Part shown: piece by piece, positions 34,296-45,600 of the stretch
Layout: every line of letters starts with the position of its first letter
How positions within the stretch are numbered: position 1 is the stretch's first letter
Assembly: GCA_001643675.2 (NCBI GenBank)
Contig: LSRY02000033.1
Coordinates: 310,001-374,000, forward strand
From: Monocercomonoides exilis
Taxonomy: Eukaryota > Preaxostyla > Oxymonadida > Polymastigidae
DNA length: 64,000 nucleotides
Direction of reading: 5' to 3'
Program-made: the position numbers and the translations under genes
The notes under the pieces: generated by a model
Databases searched by the model: none
Seen by the model: only the letters and a program-made list of their open reading frames with translations
What the model was told of the DNA's origin: nothing

Positions 34296-34989
34296 ACATT
34301 TTGAAAACTTTCAAAATTTTTGATCACTCCCACAATACAAAATTTTAACGTTTAAAATAATATTGAACAAGCAAGAAAGAATACCTAAAATTTGAAGCCA
34401 GATGTTCTTTATTTATTCCAATAAATAACATTATTTCGAAATCTTTGAATTCTGTCAACTTTTTTACGACAAAGATAAGTTTTCATATGCCTCCAATTTT
34501 TGATTTTGCACTCAATCATTCACTATGAAAAACATCAATATCTAAATAATATTTCTGATTGAAATTGAATTATTTCTGTGATCATTCACTCAAAGAAAAA
34601 CAACTGACTTGGTCTGAATTTTGAAAAATATTCGATAATAATAAAGATTTGTAAATTTTCAATGTTGAAATTAACTTTTTCTATTTTCAATTAAACTTTT
34701 TCGAATATGAATAATAACATTCGATGATGAATAAATGCTTTTCAATATGGAGTAATAATTATCGATTTTGAATTTGAGTTTAAAGATTTTATTTTAGACT
34801 TTTTCGATATCTAATAATTTTTGGTGAATATTATGAAAATCAAAAAAAGAATAACTGACTTTTTTGCATTATGGATTGAACCATCACTTGCACACACGAG
34901 AAAAATCAAATATTGAAGCATTATCTGAGAGTGTGAAATGAATGATTTTGATTTTTCATATAAATTTTCGAACATTTTCTTTAAAAGAG

Positions 34990-37828
34990 AAATAATTGTT
35001 GAGGGCGGAATATTTATCAACACAGCTACTATGGTAAAATTGGAGGAGAATTTCGTAGACAAAAGAAACAGAGAAAATCAATCAAATATTTGTTGGAATG
35101 GAGTTCAATACCAACACTGCAAAGGCTGAAAAATACATTTTTCTTGAATGAAACATCAAATTACAGATCAATGAAAGGCAATTCCTATTTCATCTTTGAG
35201 AAGGAAACAACAATCATAGCAACGCGGTATTTGGTGGAGATGAGTGTGATTATTCCACTGATACAGATCTGATTGGATTTGTGACTATTCATCAGATAGA
35301 CACAATCATTGTGAGCAGTTTGAGTGGATCAAACGAAAAACAGTGTGGGACAAACATTCTTCCTTGTTATTCAATTGATCATGGGCAGGAGCATCTGACT
35401 TCAGATTTCATGAGTGTGATGATTGTTGTCGAAAAGTGTGTGATTGAGGAAGAGATAAATCTGGAGGAGATGAGTTTGAGTTCAAAGAGCAGAGGCTTGT
35501 GTGAAGTTGAAGTGAAATTGGATATTACATGAACTAGAGGGACTTTAGTTACAACAATAGGAACAGTGTCATTGGCAAGAGTGGACTTTGTATTTGAATC
35601 AAATTTCATTTCTTCACATGGATCGTTGATATCACCAGAGGGAGGAATTCTTGAGATAATGAATTGTTCATTCACAACAAAACAATCTAATGAAGAAGGA
35701 AATGAATTAGCAAGCATTCCATTTCACATAATAAATATGGAAAAAGGAGAATTACAACTTGACGGATGCTCTTTATCAAATCTCATTCTTCATGAATCTG
35801 CATTATATCTTTCATCACCACTTCCATCAGCTATTGATTCTTTAACAATTTGCAATTCAACAGTTTCAAAATCTCTGATAGATATTACCGAATGTGGTCA
35901 ATTAACAATTAAGGATTTCAATGCAGAAAATATCACAGTTGAAGGAAATGAAGAATCGTTGATATCTTGTTTGTCAATGAAAAAGACAATACAATTGACA
36001 AATTGCACAATTGGTGGAGTCGGTTCAAAGACCACAAAAGGGAAATTGATGAAAATGGAGAATTGTTTGTATGTGAAAATGGACAGTTGCGTTTTTGATG
36101 GGAGTTCAAAGGAAAGAAATGAGCAATATTTGAACGAGGAAGAAGAGAAGTGCAGATGGGATGGATCTGTTGTGGATATTGTGAAGAGTTCTGTTTTGAT
36201 GAAAGACACAACAATATCAAATTCACCAGAAGGTGGAGTCACAATGAGTGAAGGAAATGTGATAATTGAAAAAGGAGAGTTCATTGACAATAATCTATCA
36301 ATTGAAGGATATCCATCGATGAGAAGAAACATTATATGTTTTGATTCAGGAATATTGAATGTGATGAGTTTAAAATGAGGAGATGGATTGAATGATGACA
36401 CATCACTTTGGATGCTGAATGAAGGATGCAGTTTTGAAGGGATTGTTTCTGAGAGAGATTCATCATTTTTCATTCCTGTGCTGGAGAGTGTGGAAGCAAA
36501 AGAAGAGACAGATAGAATGAAACTGACATTCAAAGGGATGCTTTTTGTTCCATGCAATCTGTCATTTTCAATTGTGAAGAGGAAGGGAGAAGAGAAAGAG
36601 ATTGAAAATTATGATTTTGATTCAAATGAGTTTTTTCCAGAAAGAGAAGTTGAGGGAAGTGTGGCAAAAGATCTTATCAACAGTTGTGGAGATGAAATAG
36701 AAGTGAGTGCTTCAATTTTGTCAGGGAATTCAAATTCTCCATCTTCAACAAATTCATTCATTCTGAAGGACAAAAGTGAGACTATACCAAAAAAAGATGA
36801 TGTTATCTCAAAAAGAGAGTTATAAATTGAATGGAGTTTGGTTGCCTTTATTAAGTGCGTTGTCATTTTTTAAAATTTTTGTTGCTTTGTTTGTTGTGGT
36901 TGTTGTGCATTTGCGAAGGAAGTTAATGGAAGCTGAAAACAAGTTAGAGGCAGCAGATTCAGAAGCAAAGCAAATAATGGGGAAGATTGAGAGGAGAAGA
37001 AGGGAAAGCAATGGAGGGAGCTTTGAGATGAGTGAGATGCCATCCACACTGCTGGAAGGAATGACGAGCCAAATTCCACTTCTCATTGACAACGATGAAG
37101 ATCTTCCAGAACCTCCGTCAGTGAACAATGAAATACTGAATGAAGATGATCTTCCAGATTTGGAATCTACATTGACATTTTCCGAGAATAATTCTGCTGC
37201 TGGGATGCAACAATCCCATTCGTTCAATGTTATATCAGCAAAGAAGCCATTTAGAGAGAAGGAGAAAAAGAACATCAAAACATTGCATTCAGCAATTCAT
37301 TCTGTGCAAGGCAATTTCACACTTGGAACAAGAGCGATGAATGTTGTTGACGGGAAAGAAGTGGTTTTGGCAGTTGCAGAGTTGTTTGAGCATTTGATTT
37401 CTGTTGGAGACGAAAGGGTGGAAATGATGTCAAGGCAGCTGTGTCCGTATTCAATCTTTGTTGAGGAAGGGAACGAAAATGAAATATACCTATTGACAGA
37501 TGAATTGGAGGATGAAAAGGAGAAGGAAGAAATGAAGCGATGGCAGGCGCCAGAAGAAGGAGATGAGGAAATAGAAAAGGCAATTGTTTTCACACTTGGA
37601 CTGATTCTCCATGAAATGACAACAGGCGAAGTGCCATTGAGTGAATGCGATGCTGAAGAAGCGCAGGAGATGATGAGAGATGGAGTGCGACCGCTGACAG
37701 AGGGAATTGAAGGGGAAGATCTGATAGAACTGATGGAGGAAACGTGGGCAGATGAACCAAGGGGCAGGCCTTCTTTGGACGAAACAATAAAACTGTTGAA
37801 GAAAATAAATCAGAATGAAGATGACTGA
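34990..37828 (+). pseudogene. Decayed, 5'-truncated paralogue of the beta-helix pseudokinase receptor
   Basis: Matches the C-terminal third of the 21519-31337 gene in opposite orientation: TIIVSSLSGSNEKQCG against TIIVSSLAEKNGTNGRQCG, then the pre-membrane region and tail. Lesions: TGA at 35530-35532; TGA at 36376-36378, where the intact copy has Gly in SLKGGDGL; and a +1 frameshift between about 36780 and the TAA at 36823-36825 in the juxtamembrane linker. Upstream of 35280 the match fades and is also out of frame, so the left border is approximate. From about 36800 to 37828 the frame is open: a membrane span (SFFKIFVALFVVVVVHL) and a pseudokinase-like tail with RWQAPE, FTLGLILHEM and RGRPS, but no HRD or DFG. 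The open tail could be recent decay or residual function. Confidence 0.75.
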
Positions 37829-38853
37829 TAAAGTGCAGTGTTTAACAATCAATTTTCAAGACTTTCAGCAAAGAACTGAAGAATCAAAATATTTTATCAT
37901 CAGCATGAAACTTTAATATTCTTTTTATTGGAAATATTTTTTCGTTTTTAAGCAATATTTCTCTTTGAAGAATATTGAAGAGCATTTATCGAACTTGATG
38001 AAATGAATTCCTTTATTAAAATTTGCAATTGTTTGATGAAGTTCAAATTGCATAATATTGAAATTGCACAACAACAACAACAAACAAACAAACAAACAAA
38101 AAAAAAAGTGTTTTTTCGAAAATTTGAAATTATTTAGTATATGTATATTGATCAACTATATGTAAAGTATATTTATGATCAAAAGTGTTTTTTTATAGAC
38201 TTTGTTGTGTTGGTGGTTATCAATCATAAAATTTTAATTATCCTATGAAATTTATATGAAAGAGATTGCTTTGCTGAGGATCTTTTGACTGCTTTTCAAT
38301 TTTATGGGGTTTGTTTTCACATAAATAAAAATTGCTTTTTTTAGTTGATGAAACAAAAACATTCCATGCTAATGCTGATGTGCATGATGGATTATATGTT
38401 TTTTATTCTGAAATGTATTTATGATTTCATTTTCATTTATTTTTTTGAAAAATTTTGATTTATTAGTTATCAAAATCAATTTTGTTCATATTTTCCATTT
38501 TATTTTGCAACATTATGATTTTATAGGTTCTTATTCAACGAAGTTTATTTTTAGAAGCTTCAAAACGTATTTCTTTTATTTTTTGTTTTTGTTGAATTAT
38601 CTCGTTTTTATGGAGTTTGACGTGTTATTTTTTTCTTCAAAATCAGTTCATTCCTTATTTTTTTAACTTTCATGAATAAATAATTAAAAATTGTTAACAA
38701 AAAGAATTCAACTTTACAAATGATGCTTACGATCAATTAAAAGAAAAGGATTCGTAATTTTAAGCTGATCTGCGAATAAAATGCCTTCGTAAATTAAAAG
38801 CAGAATTTGCACGAAGATATCTCCTTCGTCTTGGTTAGCTATTCCATTTATTC
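37829..38853. other. AT-rich spacer
   Basis: About 1 kb upstream of the trehalose gene. Contains a short CAA/AAAC simple repeat near 38070-38105. No gene, RNA or mobile element is recognised. The last ~100 bp before 38854 presumably include the promoter and 5' leader. Confidence 0.6.
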
Positions 38854-41800
38854 ATGGAAGCTCAAGAAAAAATGACTCTTAAAAGGCAAGATAGCACAGA
38901 ATCTTTGACAGAAAATCTTGAATCTTTTCATATCAAACGATTGATAATTGTATCGAACAGACTACCAATTACATTTTCAAAACCTGAAAAGAATGACGAT
39001 AGTGCAAACCGAAAGAAATTCATTCTAAAACCTTCTTCTGGTGGTTTAATTGCTGGTGTGATGGGAATAAAAAGTATTCCTTATACTTGGGTTGGATGGC
39101 TCGGAGGAGGTTCTGGATCTTTGCCCGAATCAGAGCAAGAAGAATTAGCACAACAAGTAAAAGAAGAATATGGATATATTCCTGTTTTTATCCCTGATGA
39201 TATTGCTAATCTTTATTACAATACTTTTTCGAACCAAGTTCTTTGGCCTATTTGTCATTATCGTCAGTTTAATCAAGACGCTCAGAATCCACAAAGCTGG
39301 GAAGCTTACAAAACCGCAAACAAACTTTTTGCAGATGCAGTTCTCGATTTGATTGAAGAAGGAGATGCTGTTTGGGTTCATGATTATCAATTGATGATGG
39401 TACCCCATTATCTTCATGAGATTCAGCCATTGATGACAATTGGCTTCTTTCTTCACATTCCATTTCCTTCATCTGAAATGTTTCGCACTTTACCTCAAAG
39501 ACGAGAGCTTGTTGGATCACTTCTCGATAGTAATCTTGTTGGGTTCCATACATTTGAATTTTGCAGGCATTTCATATCCACAGCGCAAAGAGTTATGCTG
39601 GATGCGGAGTCGTCAAGCGAAGGCATTTTGTGTCGAGGCAGGCAAACTGCAGTAAAAGCGTTGCCAATTGGAATTGACCCAGAGCGTTGGCAGACGATGC
39701 TGAACGAGAAGGAGACGATTGAACAAATACGCGGGCTGGAAGAGAAGTGGAAAGGGATGAAAGTGTGCATAGGGGTGGATCGAGTAGACTACACGAAGGG
39801 TCTTCTGCTGAAAATGCGGATTGTGGAGGCGATGCTGAAGCGGCACACAGATATGATAGGCTCCTTTGTGCTGTTCCAGATTGGCGTGCCGTCGCGGATC
39901 GACGTGAAGGAGTACCAGGAGCTGACGGACGAGTTGCACAAGGTGATTGGCGAGATCAACGGGAAGTTCGGGACGCTGGACTGGATGCCCATCCACTACG
40001 TCGGGCGCTCTGTCAATCCGCGCGATCTCGCCTCGTTCTATGCGATGTCAGACGCCTGCCTCGTGACATCCATCCGCGACGGGATGAACCTCGTTGCGCT
40101 CGAGTTCATCGCCTGCCAGGAGCAGAGCCAGGTGAAAGGGGCGCTCATACTGTCAGAGTTTGCGGGGGCGTCGATGCTGCTGCCGGGATCGTATCTCATC
40201 AACCCGTGGAATATCAACGAGTCGGCGGACATTCTGCACACAGCGCTACTGGAGGCCGGCACGCCTGGGTGTGTGGCGAGGCACCAGCAGAACTTTGAGA
40301 TCGTTGCACACACGAACACCGCAGAAGGGTGGGGCGCGCGCTTTTCGGAGGCGCTGCTGGAGTCCACAGCGGGGCGGATGTTCGATGCGAACGAGACCGA
40401 GGCGCTGACGAGGCAGATGCTCCTCGACGGCTTCGAGTCGAGCCAAAACGGGAAGCGCTACCTCTTCTTCGACTATGACGGAACACTCACGCCGATCGTG
40501 GGCCACCCATCGCACGCAGCGCCGTCGAAGAGCCTGCTGGCGCTGCTGAGGAAGATGGCAGAGCTGCCAGACACAGAAGTGGTCATTGTGAGCGGCAGAG
40601 ACCGGAAGTGCCTGGAGGAGTGGTTCGGAAGCTGCCCCGTGGGGCTGATTGCAGAGCACGGGCTGGTGTGGTGTGGGAAAGAGAGGACGCAGCAGAACAT
40701 GGCAGAGGATGATAAGAGCGAGGAGGAACATAACGTGAAGGAGAACGATTTGTCGCCTGATATTTCATTGGATGCATCAACAGGGCTGATGTCGACGTTT
40801 CAGCCACTGATGCAACATTCAACATCAACATCAGCACAAGAATCATCATCAGAATCGGCATCAGCATCATCTTCTTTCTCACAGTCATCACCTTCTCCAG
40901 TCTCATCGCCATCTGCTTTCTCTTCAGCTTCATCTTCAGCCACTAATCCATCGCCTTCTCCCTCTCCTCTTCCCAAGAACACCCCATCATCATCATCATC
41001 TTCTTCTTCCTCTTCTTCCTCCTCATCTCCGCCTTCATCCAATTGGACTTTGCTCTACCCAGACATCGATCTCTCCTGGATGTCCTCTCTTCTCCCTCTG
41101 CTGGAGTCTGCTGTTGAGCACACGACCGCCTCGTGGCTGGAGACTAAGCCTTCCTCTCTGTGCTTCCACTACCGCAAGTCGCCGCGCGAGTTCGGTGAGA
41201 AAATGGCGGCGGAGCTGCGGTTCAATCTGATGGCGAAGGCGACGACGCTGCCGATTGACGTGGTGTGTGGCAAGTGCACTGTGGAGGTGAGGCCGCTGGG
41301 CGTGAACAAAGGCGCTGCCATCAAAAAAGTGCTGCTGAATGTGTTTGGAGAAGGGGAGATGAGAGAGGAGAAGGAAGAGAAGGAGGAGAAAGAGGACAAA
41401 GAAAAGGAATTTGATGAGTTGGATGAGCTGAGTGAGGAGAATGAGGATGAGGAAACTGAAGAAGAAGAAGAAGAAGAAGAAGAATATGAAGGAAGAGATA
41501 GAAAAGACAACAAAAACGATCATAATGAAGGAAAGAACAGAAAAGATAACAATGAAAACAACACATTCAAGCAACAGAACGAAGAAAGCAAAAAAGCTAA
41601 AATGCCAGCCTCGAAGGCATCATCATCATCATCATCATCAACTTCTTCTTCTGCCACAACAGCCGCAACACCTCTTAATTCCCGTCTCACCCGCTCCTCT
41701 TCCTTCTCTTCCATTTCTGCTTCTTCTTCCATCCCTCGCTCTGCCTCCTTCTCTTCCCAGTCATCCGCTCCATTGAAAACATCACTCTCCAACTCTTCGC

Positions 41801-42132
41801 TTTCTTCCCTGTCATTTGCAGTCCCTGCGCCTGTGTATGCGACCGACGCCTTTGTGCTCTGCTGTGGAGATGACAGAACCGACGAAGACATGTTCGATTT
41901 TGTCAATCTGCTCCCACACGGCATGTCTGTTGTCATTGGCCCTCAGCCTTCTCAAGCACGCACTCGTGTCAAGTCCTGCTTTGCGCTTCTCCACATCCTG
42001 TCGCAGCTTGCCGGCAGGCTGGCGCACCAGCCGAGGCACAACCAGATGCTGATGGAGGAGAAGATGGCACACAGGCAGTTTATGATTTCGGAGCCGGAGG
42101 ACTCGGTTTCGAAGGGGATTGGGAGTTTCTGA
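38854..42132 (+). CDS. TPS/TPP: Bifunctional trehalose-6-phosphate synthase/phosphatase
   Basis: 1,092 residues, no intron. Residues ~28-510 form a GT20 synthase making trehalose-6-phosphate from UDP-glucose and glucose-6-phosphate: IIVSNRLP, SSGGLIAGV, VWVHDYQLMMVP, GVDRVDYTKG (substrate-binding Arg and Lys) and RDGMNLVALEF are all present, so the synthase is probably active. Residues ~535-1090 are a HAD-type phosphatase converting the product to trehalose: FDYDGTLTP (nucleophile and acid/base Asp), VSGRD, and GDDRTDEDMF near residue 1005. The phosphatase part is split by two low-complexity inserts, Ser-rich at about 640-730 and acidic then Ser-rich at about 845-985, that lie between its motifs. 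The start at 38854 gives a short Ser/Glu-rich leader before the first motif. Codons are AT-rich up to about 39600 and GC-rich afterwards. Confidence 0.93.
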   Translation: MEAQEKMTLKRQDSTESLTENLESFHIKRLIIVSNRLPITFSKPEKNDDSANRKKFILKPSSGGLIAGVMGIKSIPYTWVGWLGGGSGSLPESEQEELAQQVKEEYGYIPVFIPDDIANLYYNTFSNQVLWPICHYRQFNQDAQNPQSWEAYKTANKLFADAVLDLIEEGDAVWVHDYQLMMVPHYLHEIQPLMTIGFFLHIPFPSSEMFRTLPQRRELVGSLLDSNLVGFHTFEFCRHFISTAQRVMLDAESSSEGILCRGRQTAVKALPIGIDPERWQTMLNEKETIEQIRGLEEKWKGMKVCIGVDRVDYTKGLLLKMRIVEAMLKRHTDMIGSFVLFQIGVPSRIDVKEYQELTDELHKVIGEINGKFGTLDWMPIHYVGRSVNPRDLASFYAMSDACLVTSIRDGMNLVALEFIACQEQSQVKGALILSEFAGASMLLPGSYLINPWNINESADILHTALLEAGTPGCVARHQQNFEIVAHTNTAEGWGARFSEALLESTAGRMFDANETEALTRQMLLDGFESSQNGKRYLFFDYDGTLTPIVGHPSHAAPSKSLLALLRKMAELPDTEVVIVSGRDRKCLEEWFGSCPVGLIAEHGLVWCGKERTQQNMAEDDKSEEEHNVKENDLSPDISLDASTGLMSTFQPLMQHSTSTSAQESSSESASASSSFSQSSPSPVSSPSAFSSASSSATNPSPSPSPLPKNTPSSSSSSSSSSSSSSPPSSNWTLLYPDIDLSWMSSLLPLLESAVEHTTASWLETKPSSLCFHYRKSPREFGEKMAAELRFNLMAKATTLPIDVVCGKCTVEVRPLGVNKGAAIKKVLLNVFGEGEMREEKEEKEEKEDKEKEFDELDELSEENEDEETEEEEEEEEEYEGRDRKDNKNDHNEGKNRKDNNENNTFKQQNEESKKAKMPASKASSSSSSSTSSSATTAATPLNSRLTRSSSFSSISASSSIPRSASFSSQSSAPLKTSLSNSSLSSLSFAVPAPVYATDAFVLCCGDDRTDEDMFDFVNLLPHGMSVVIGPQPSQARTRVKSCFALLHILSQLAGRLAHQPRHNQMLMEEKMAHRQFMISEPEDSVSKGIGSF

Positions 42133-42605
42133 ACAATCTGTAATTTAATATTGTTGAATAATATTGTATATGTTTTTATCTTTTATTGAACCCTTTTATT
42201 TTTATTTTATTTTATTTTTTTATTTTTAGCAATTGCTATTTTTGAGTTTGAGTTTATGTTTTGTATTTTCGTTAAATCGAAATAGTTATCATATTTTCAT
42301 AAAGATAAGAAAACTTTTTACTTTTTTGCTGGAGAAAATTATAATCTTCCAATTAACTATGTGCATATTGAAAATTATAAAGATTGAAACTTTTAATTAA
42401 AACATTTCAAAAATCTTTGAATGCGCAAATGTTTCCAATAAAAAAAAAAATCTTTTTTTCTATTTCAAGGAAATATGCAAGAAGCTCAATTTAGAATAAC
42501 CAACGATATATTAATTATTTCTTGCAAGCTTCTCACATTGTTTTTGTTATCTTCATTGTTTCAATTATTTTTTTGTAACTTATGATCAAAACCTTAATTA
42601 TCGTA
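42133..42605. other. AT-rich spacer between trehalose gene and BMS1
   Basis: T-rich 3' flank of the trehalose gene and upstream region of BMS1. No gene or element is visible. Confidence 0.6.
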
Positions 42606-45600
42606 ATGGATAAGCCAAAAAAAGAACATCGTTCTCGTGGGCTTCTTGACAAAGATGCTCTTAAGAAAAAGAGAACAGAAGAAAAGAAGGAACATAAAAA
42701 AAATCCTAAAGCATTTGGAGTTCGTTCAGGGCTTCATGTCATGCGGCAAGCTCGAAGAAATGCTGATAGAGAGCAGCGCCGTCTTCACATTCCAAAAGTT
42801 GAACATACACTCAGCTTAAGAGAAGCACCACCTCTTGTTGTTGTTGTTCAAGGTCCTCCAAAAGTTGGAAAGACAACCCTCATCCGATCTTTCATTAAAC
42901 ATTACACAAACATGAGTGTATCAAATCCCATTGGACCAATAACAATAGTCTCCGGAAAACAACGAAGAATAACATTTTTTGAATGTCCTAATGATCTGAA
43001 TTCAATGATTGATGTTGCAAAAGTTGCAGATATATGTCTTCTTTTGATTGATGCAAGCTACGGCTTTGAAATGGAGACATTTGAATTTTTGAACATCCTT
43101 CAGACTCACGGATTTCCAAAAGTCATGGGCGTTCTTACCCATCTCGATAAAATGAAGGATAACAAAGCACTTCAAAAAACAAAGAAAAGACTGAAGCAAA
43201 GGTTTTGGGATGAGATTTCTCATGGAACGAAGCTTTTTTATTTGACAGGACTGCAACACAACAGATACCTTAAGCGAGAAATACAAAACATGGCAAGATT
43301 TTTATCAGTTATGAAGACCCTTCCGTTGACTTGGCAATCAACACATCCTTACTTGCTTGTTGATCGATGGGAAGATATTACCCCAACTGCAGACATTGCA
43401 CTTCACCCCAAATGCGACAGAAGCGTTGCATGCTTTGGGTATCTTCGTGGTACAGTTCTCTTTCCAGCATCGATGAATCTTCTTATGCACATGTGTGGAC
43501 TGGGTGACATGCAAGTGGTTGAGGCAGGCTCTGTCTCTGACCCTTGTCCGTTGCCAGATAAAGCAAAAAAGAGAAAACTCAATGAACGAGAAGTTAATAT
43601 TTACGCCCCAAGTTCAGATGTTGGAGGGCTTCTCTACGATAAAGATGCTGTTTATATCACACTCCCCAACCAGAACATCAACTACACACCACTGGCGATT
43701 CCTAACAGCACTTCAGCTCCATCAGGCTCAAAGCCAGGAGCATCTTCGACAAGCTCTTCTTCATCCTCCTCATTGGCTGCACCAGCAGCTGCACTGAGCG
43801 CAGGGCAGCCAGGCTATCTTCCGCCAGCAGAGACAGAAGGTGTGGAGATGGTGAGAGAACTGGCAACAGAAAGAGCATCCGGAATGCTCAGCAGCGTCCA
43901 CCGCGATGACGATTTTAAGCTGTTTAGCACCAGTAAAGGAGGGCTGGTACTGGAGGATGCTGTCGAAAATGAGAAGAAGGGAGGAAAAGGAAATAAAACA
44001 AAGAGAAAGGTCACAAACGATAGTGAGGAGGAAGAAGATGATGAAAGTGAAGAAGAAGAAGAAGATGATGAAGAAGCGGAAAGTGAAGCGAAACAAGAGA
44101 GACGAAGGAAAATGGGAACAGAAACCAAACTGAAGAAGCTCAAGCAAAAGAGAATGAAGACTGATGGAAAAGCAGAAGGAGATAGCGAAGAAAGTGACAA
44201 CGAGGATGAAGAAGACGATCTATTAGAATCAGACGATGGTGATTCGGAGGAAGAGGAAGAGGAAGAGGAAGATGAGGAAGATGATGACGATGAAGAAGAA
44301 ATGGAAGAGGTAATTACAGAGAAGGTGAGAACACGAATGAATCCCAATCTGAACCATTCGGCCAGCAGTTCTGAAGAAGTGAATGGAGACGACAGCGAAG
44401 AGGATTCAAGCGAATATCCACAAAACGAAGAAGATGACTCTGAGGCAAATGAAGAAGGTGAAGAGGAAGAGGATGAAGAAGATGATGAGGAAGAAGAAGA
44501 CGAAGAAGAAGAGCTTGAGGAAGAGGAAGAGGAAGATGAAGACGATGTTGTTGGAAAGCAGCAGTTTGGCTCAGACCGCATGTGGATGTCCAAAGCGCTG
44601 CATCGGGCAGAGACGCTGTTTGGGAGGCGAAGGCAGCCGATTATGGAGCGTATTTACGGGATGGGCTCAGCTGCCTTCTCTTCGGCTGCTCTTTCTGCCT
44701 CAGCACACACATCGCTTTCCTCTTCCTTCACCACCAGCAACAAGTCTTCAGTGAACCAGAAACGAGTGAGCGTCAAGCCGAACAGCCTGTCAGACGGAGG
44801 CGAAGGATACGAAGCAGCTGACGAGAACGAAGAGAACGACGACATGGCTGGCGGAGTGCTGAAGCCAGTTGTGACGCCGGAGGTGCTGAAGCTGAATGCG
44901 CTGGACACGACAAACGCGCTGCTGAACACGAGTCTGTCTGATATGGCGATCTCTGTGTGGATGGACGCAGATGTCAGAGAGCTCATTCGCGACCGCTTTG
45001 TGACAGGAGACTGGGGCGTGCGGGAGGCGCTGAGGGAGAAGAAGCGGAAGAGCCTGGAGGAGAAAGTGAGGAGAGGGGAGATGACTGAAGAGGAGATGGA
45101 GGACGAGATGAACAGGCTGGATCGGCTGGGAATGGAGGAAGAAGGAGAGGAAGGGGCAGAGGGAGAAGGAGCAGGGATGGATGAGGATGAGGAGGAAGGC
45201 TTTGGAAGCAAAAGGAGTGGAATGGCGAAAGACGACGAAGAAGGTCCGAAATGGTCAGCAAAAAGAGAGTGGGACAAAGGAAGAGACGACGAAGAAAGCA
45301 ATCCATATGAAAATACGGATACATACGATATTATCGAATCCTCAAAGAAAAAAGGGAAAAAGGACAAAGATGGAGAGAAAGGTGAAGGAAAAGGAGGGAA
45401 GAAAAGGGGGAAGAAAAGCGGAGAGGAAGAGGAAGAAGACCCCGAAGAGACAGCTTTTCAGAGAGAGCTGCTTGCGCAGAAGGCAGCGCAGGAAGCGCTC
45501 AACCGGGAGTTTCTTGCAGAAGCAGACAACGAGGCAGAGCTGGAGATGATCCAGGGCATCCAGCCAGGAAAGTACGTGCGTGTGGTACTGTGCGGCGTGC

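Larger units (their letters stand above)
31338..34989. other. Gene-poor AT-rich island between inverted paralogues
   Basis: 3.65 kb between the start of the pseudokinase receptor gene (-) and its decayed paralogue (+). It holds the T run, the small ORF, three MITE-like copies and the foldback listed separately. In the remaining AT-rich sequence I see nothing identifiable. Confidence 0.7.

Noticed and set aside
35281-36825. TGA as a sense codon, or introns removing the stops, in the 35-37 kb paralogue
   Set aside because: TGA ends two long intact genes here; the stops align within conserved segments of the intact paralogue with no GT-AG pair around them, and a frameshift is present too.
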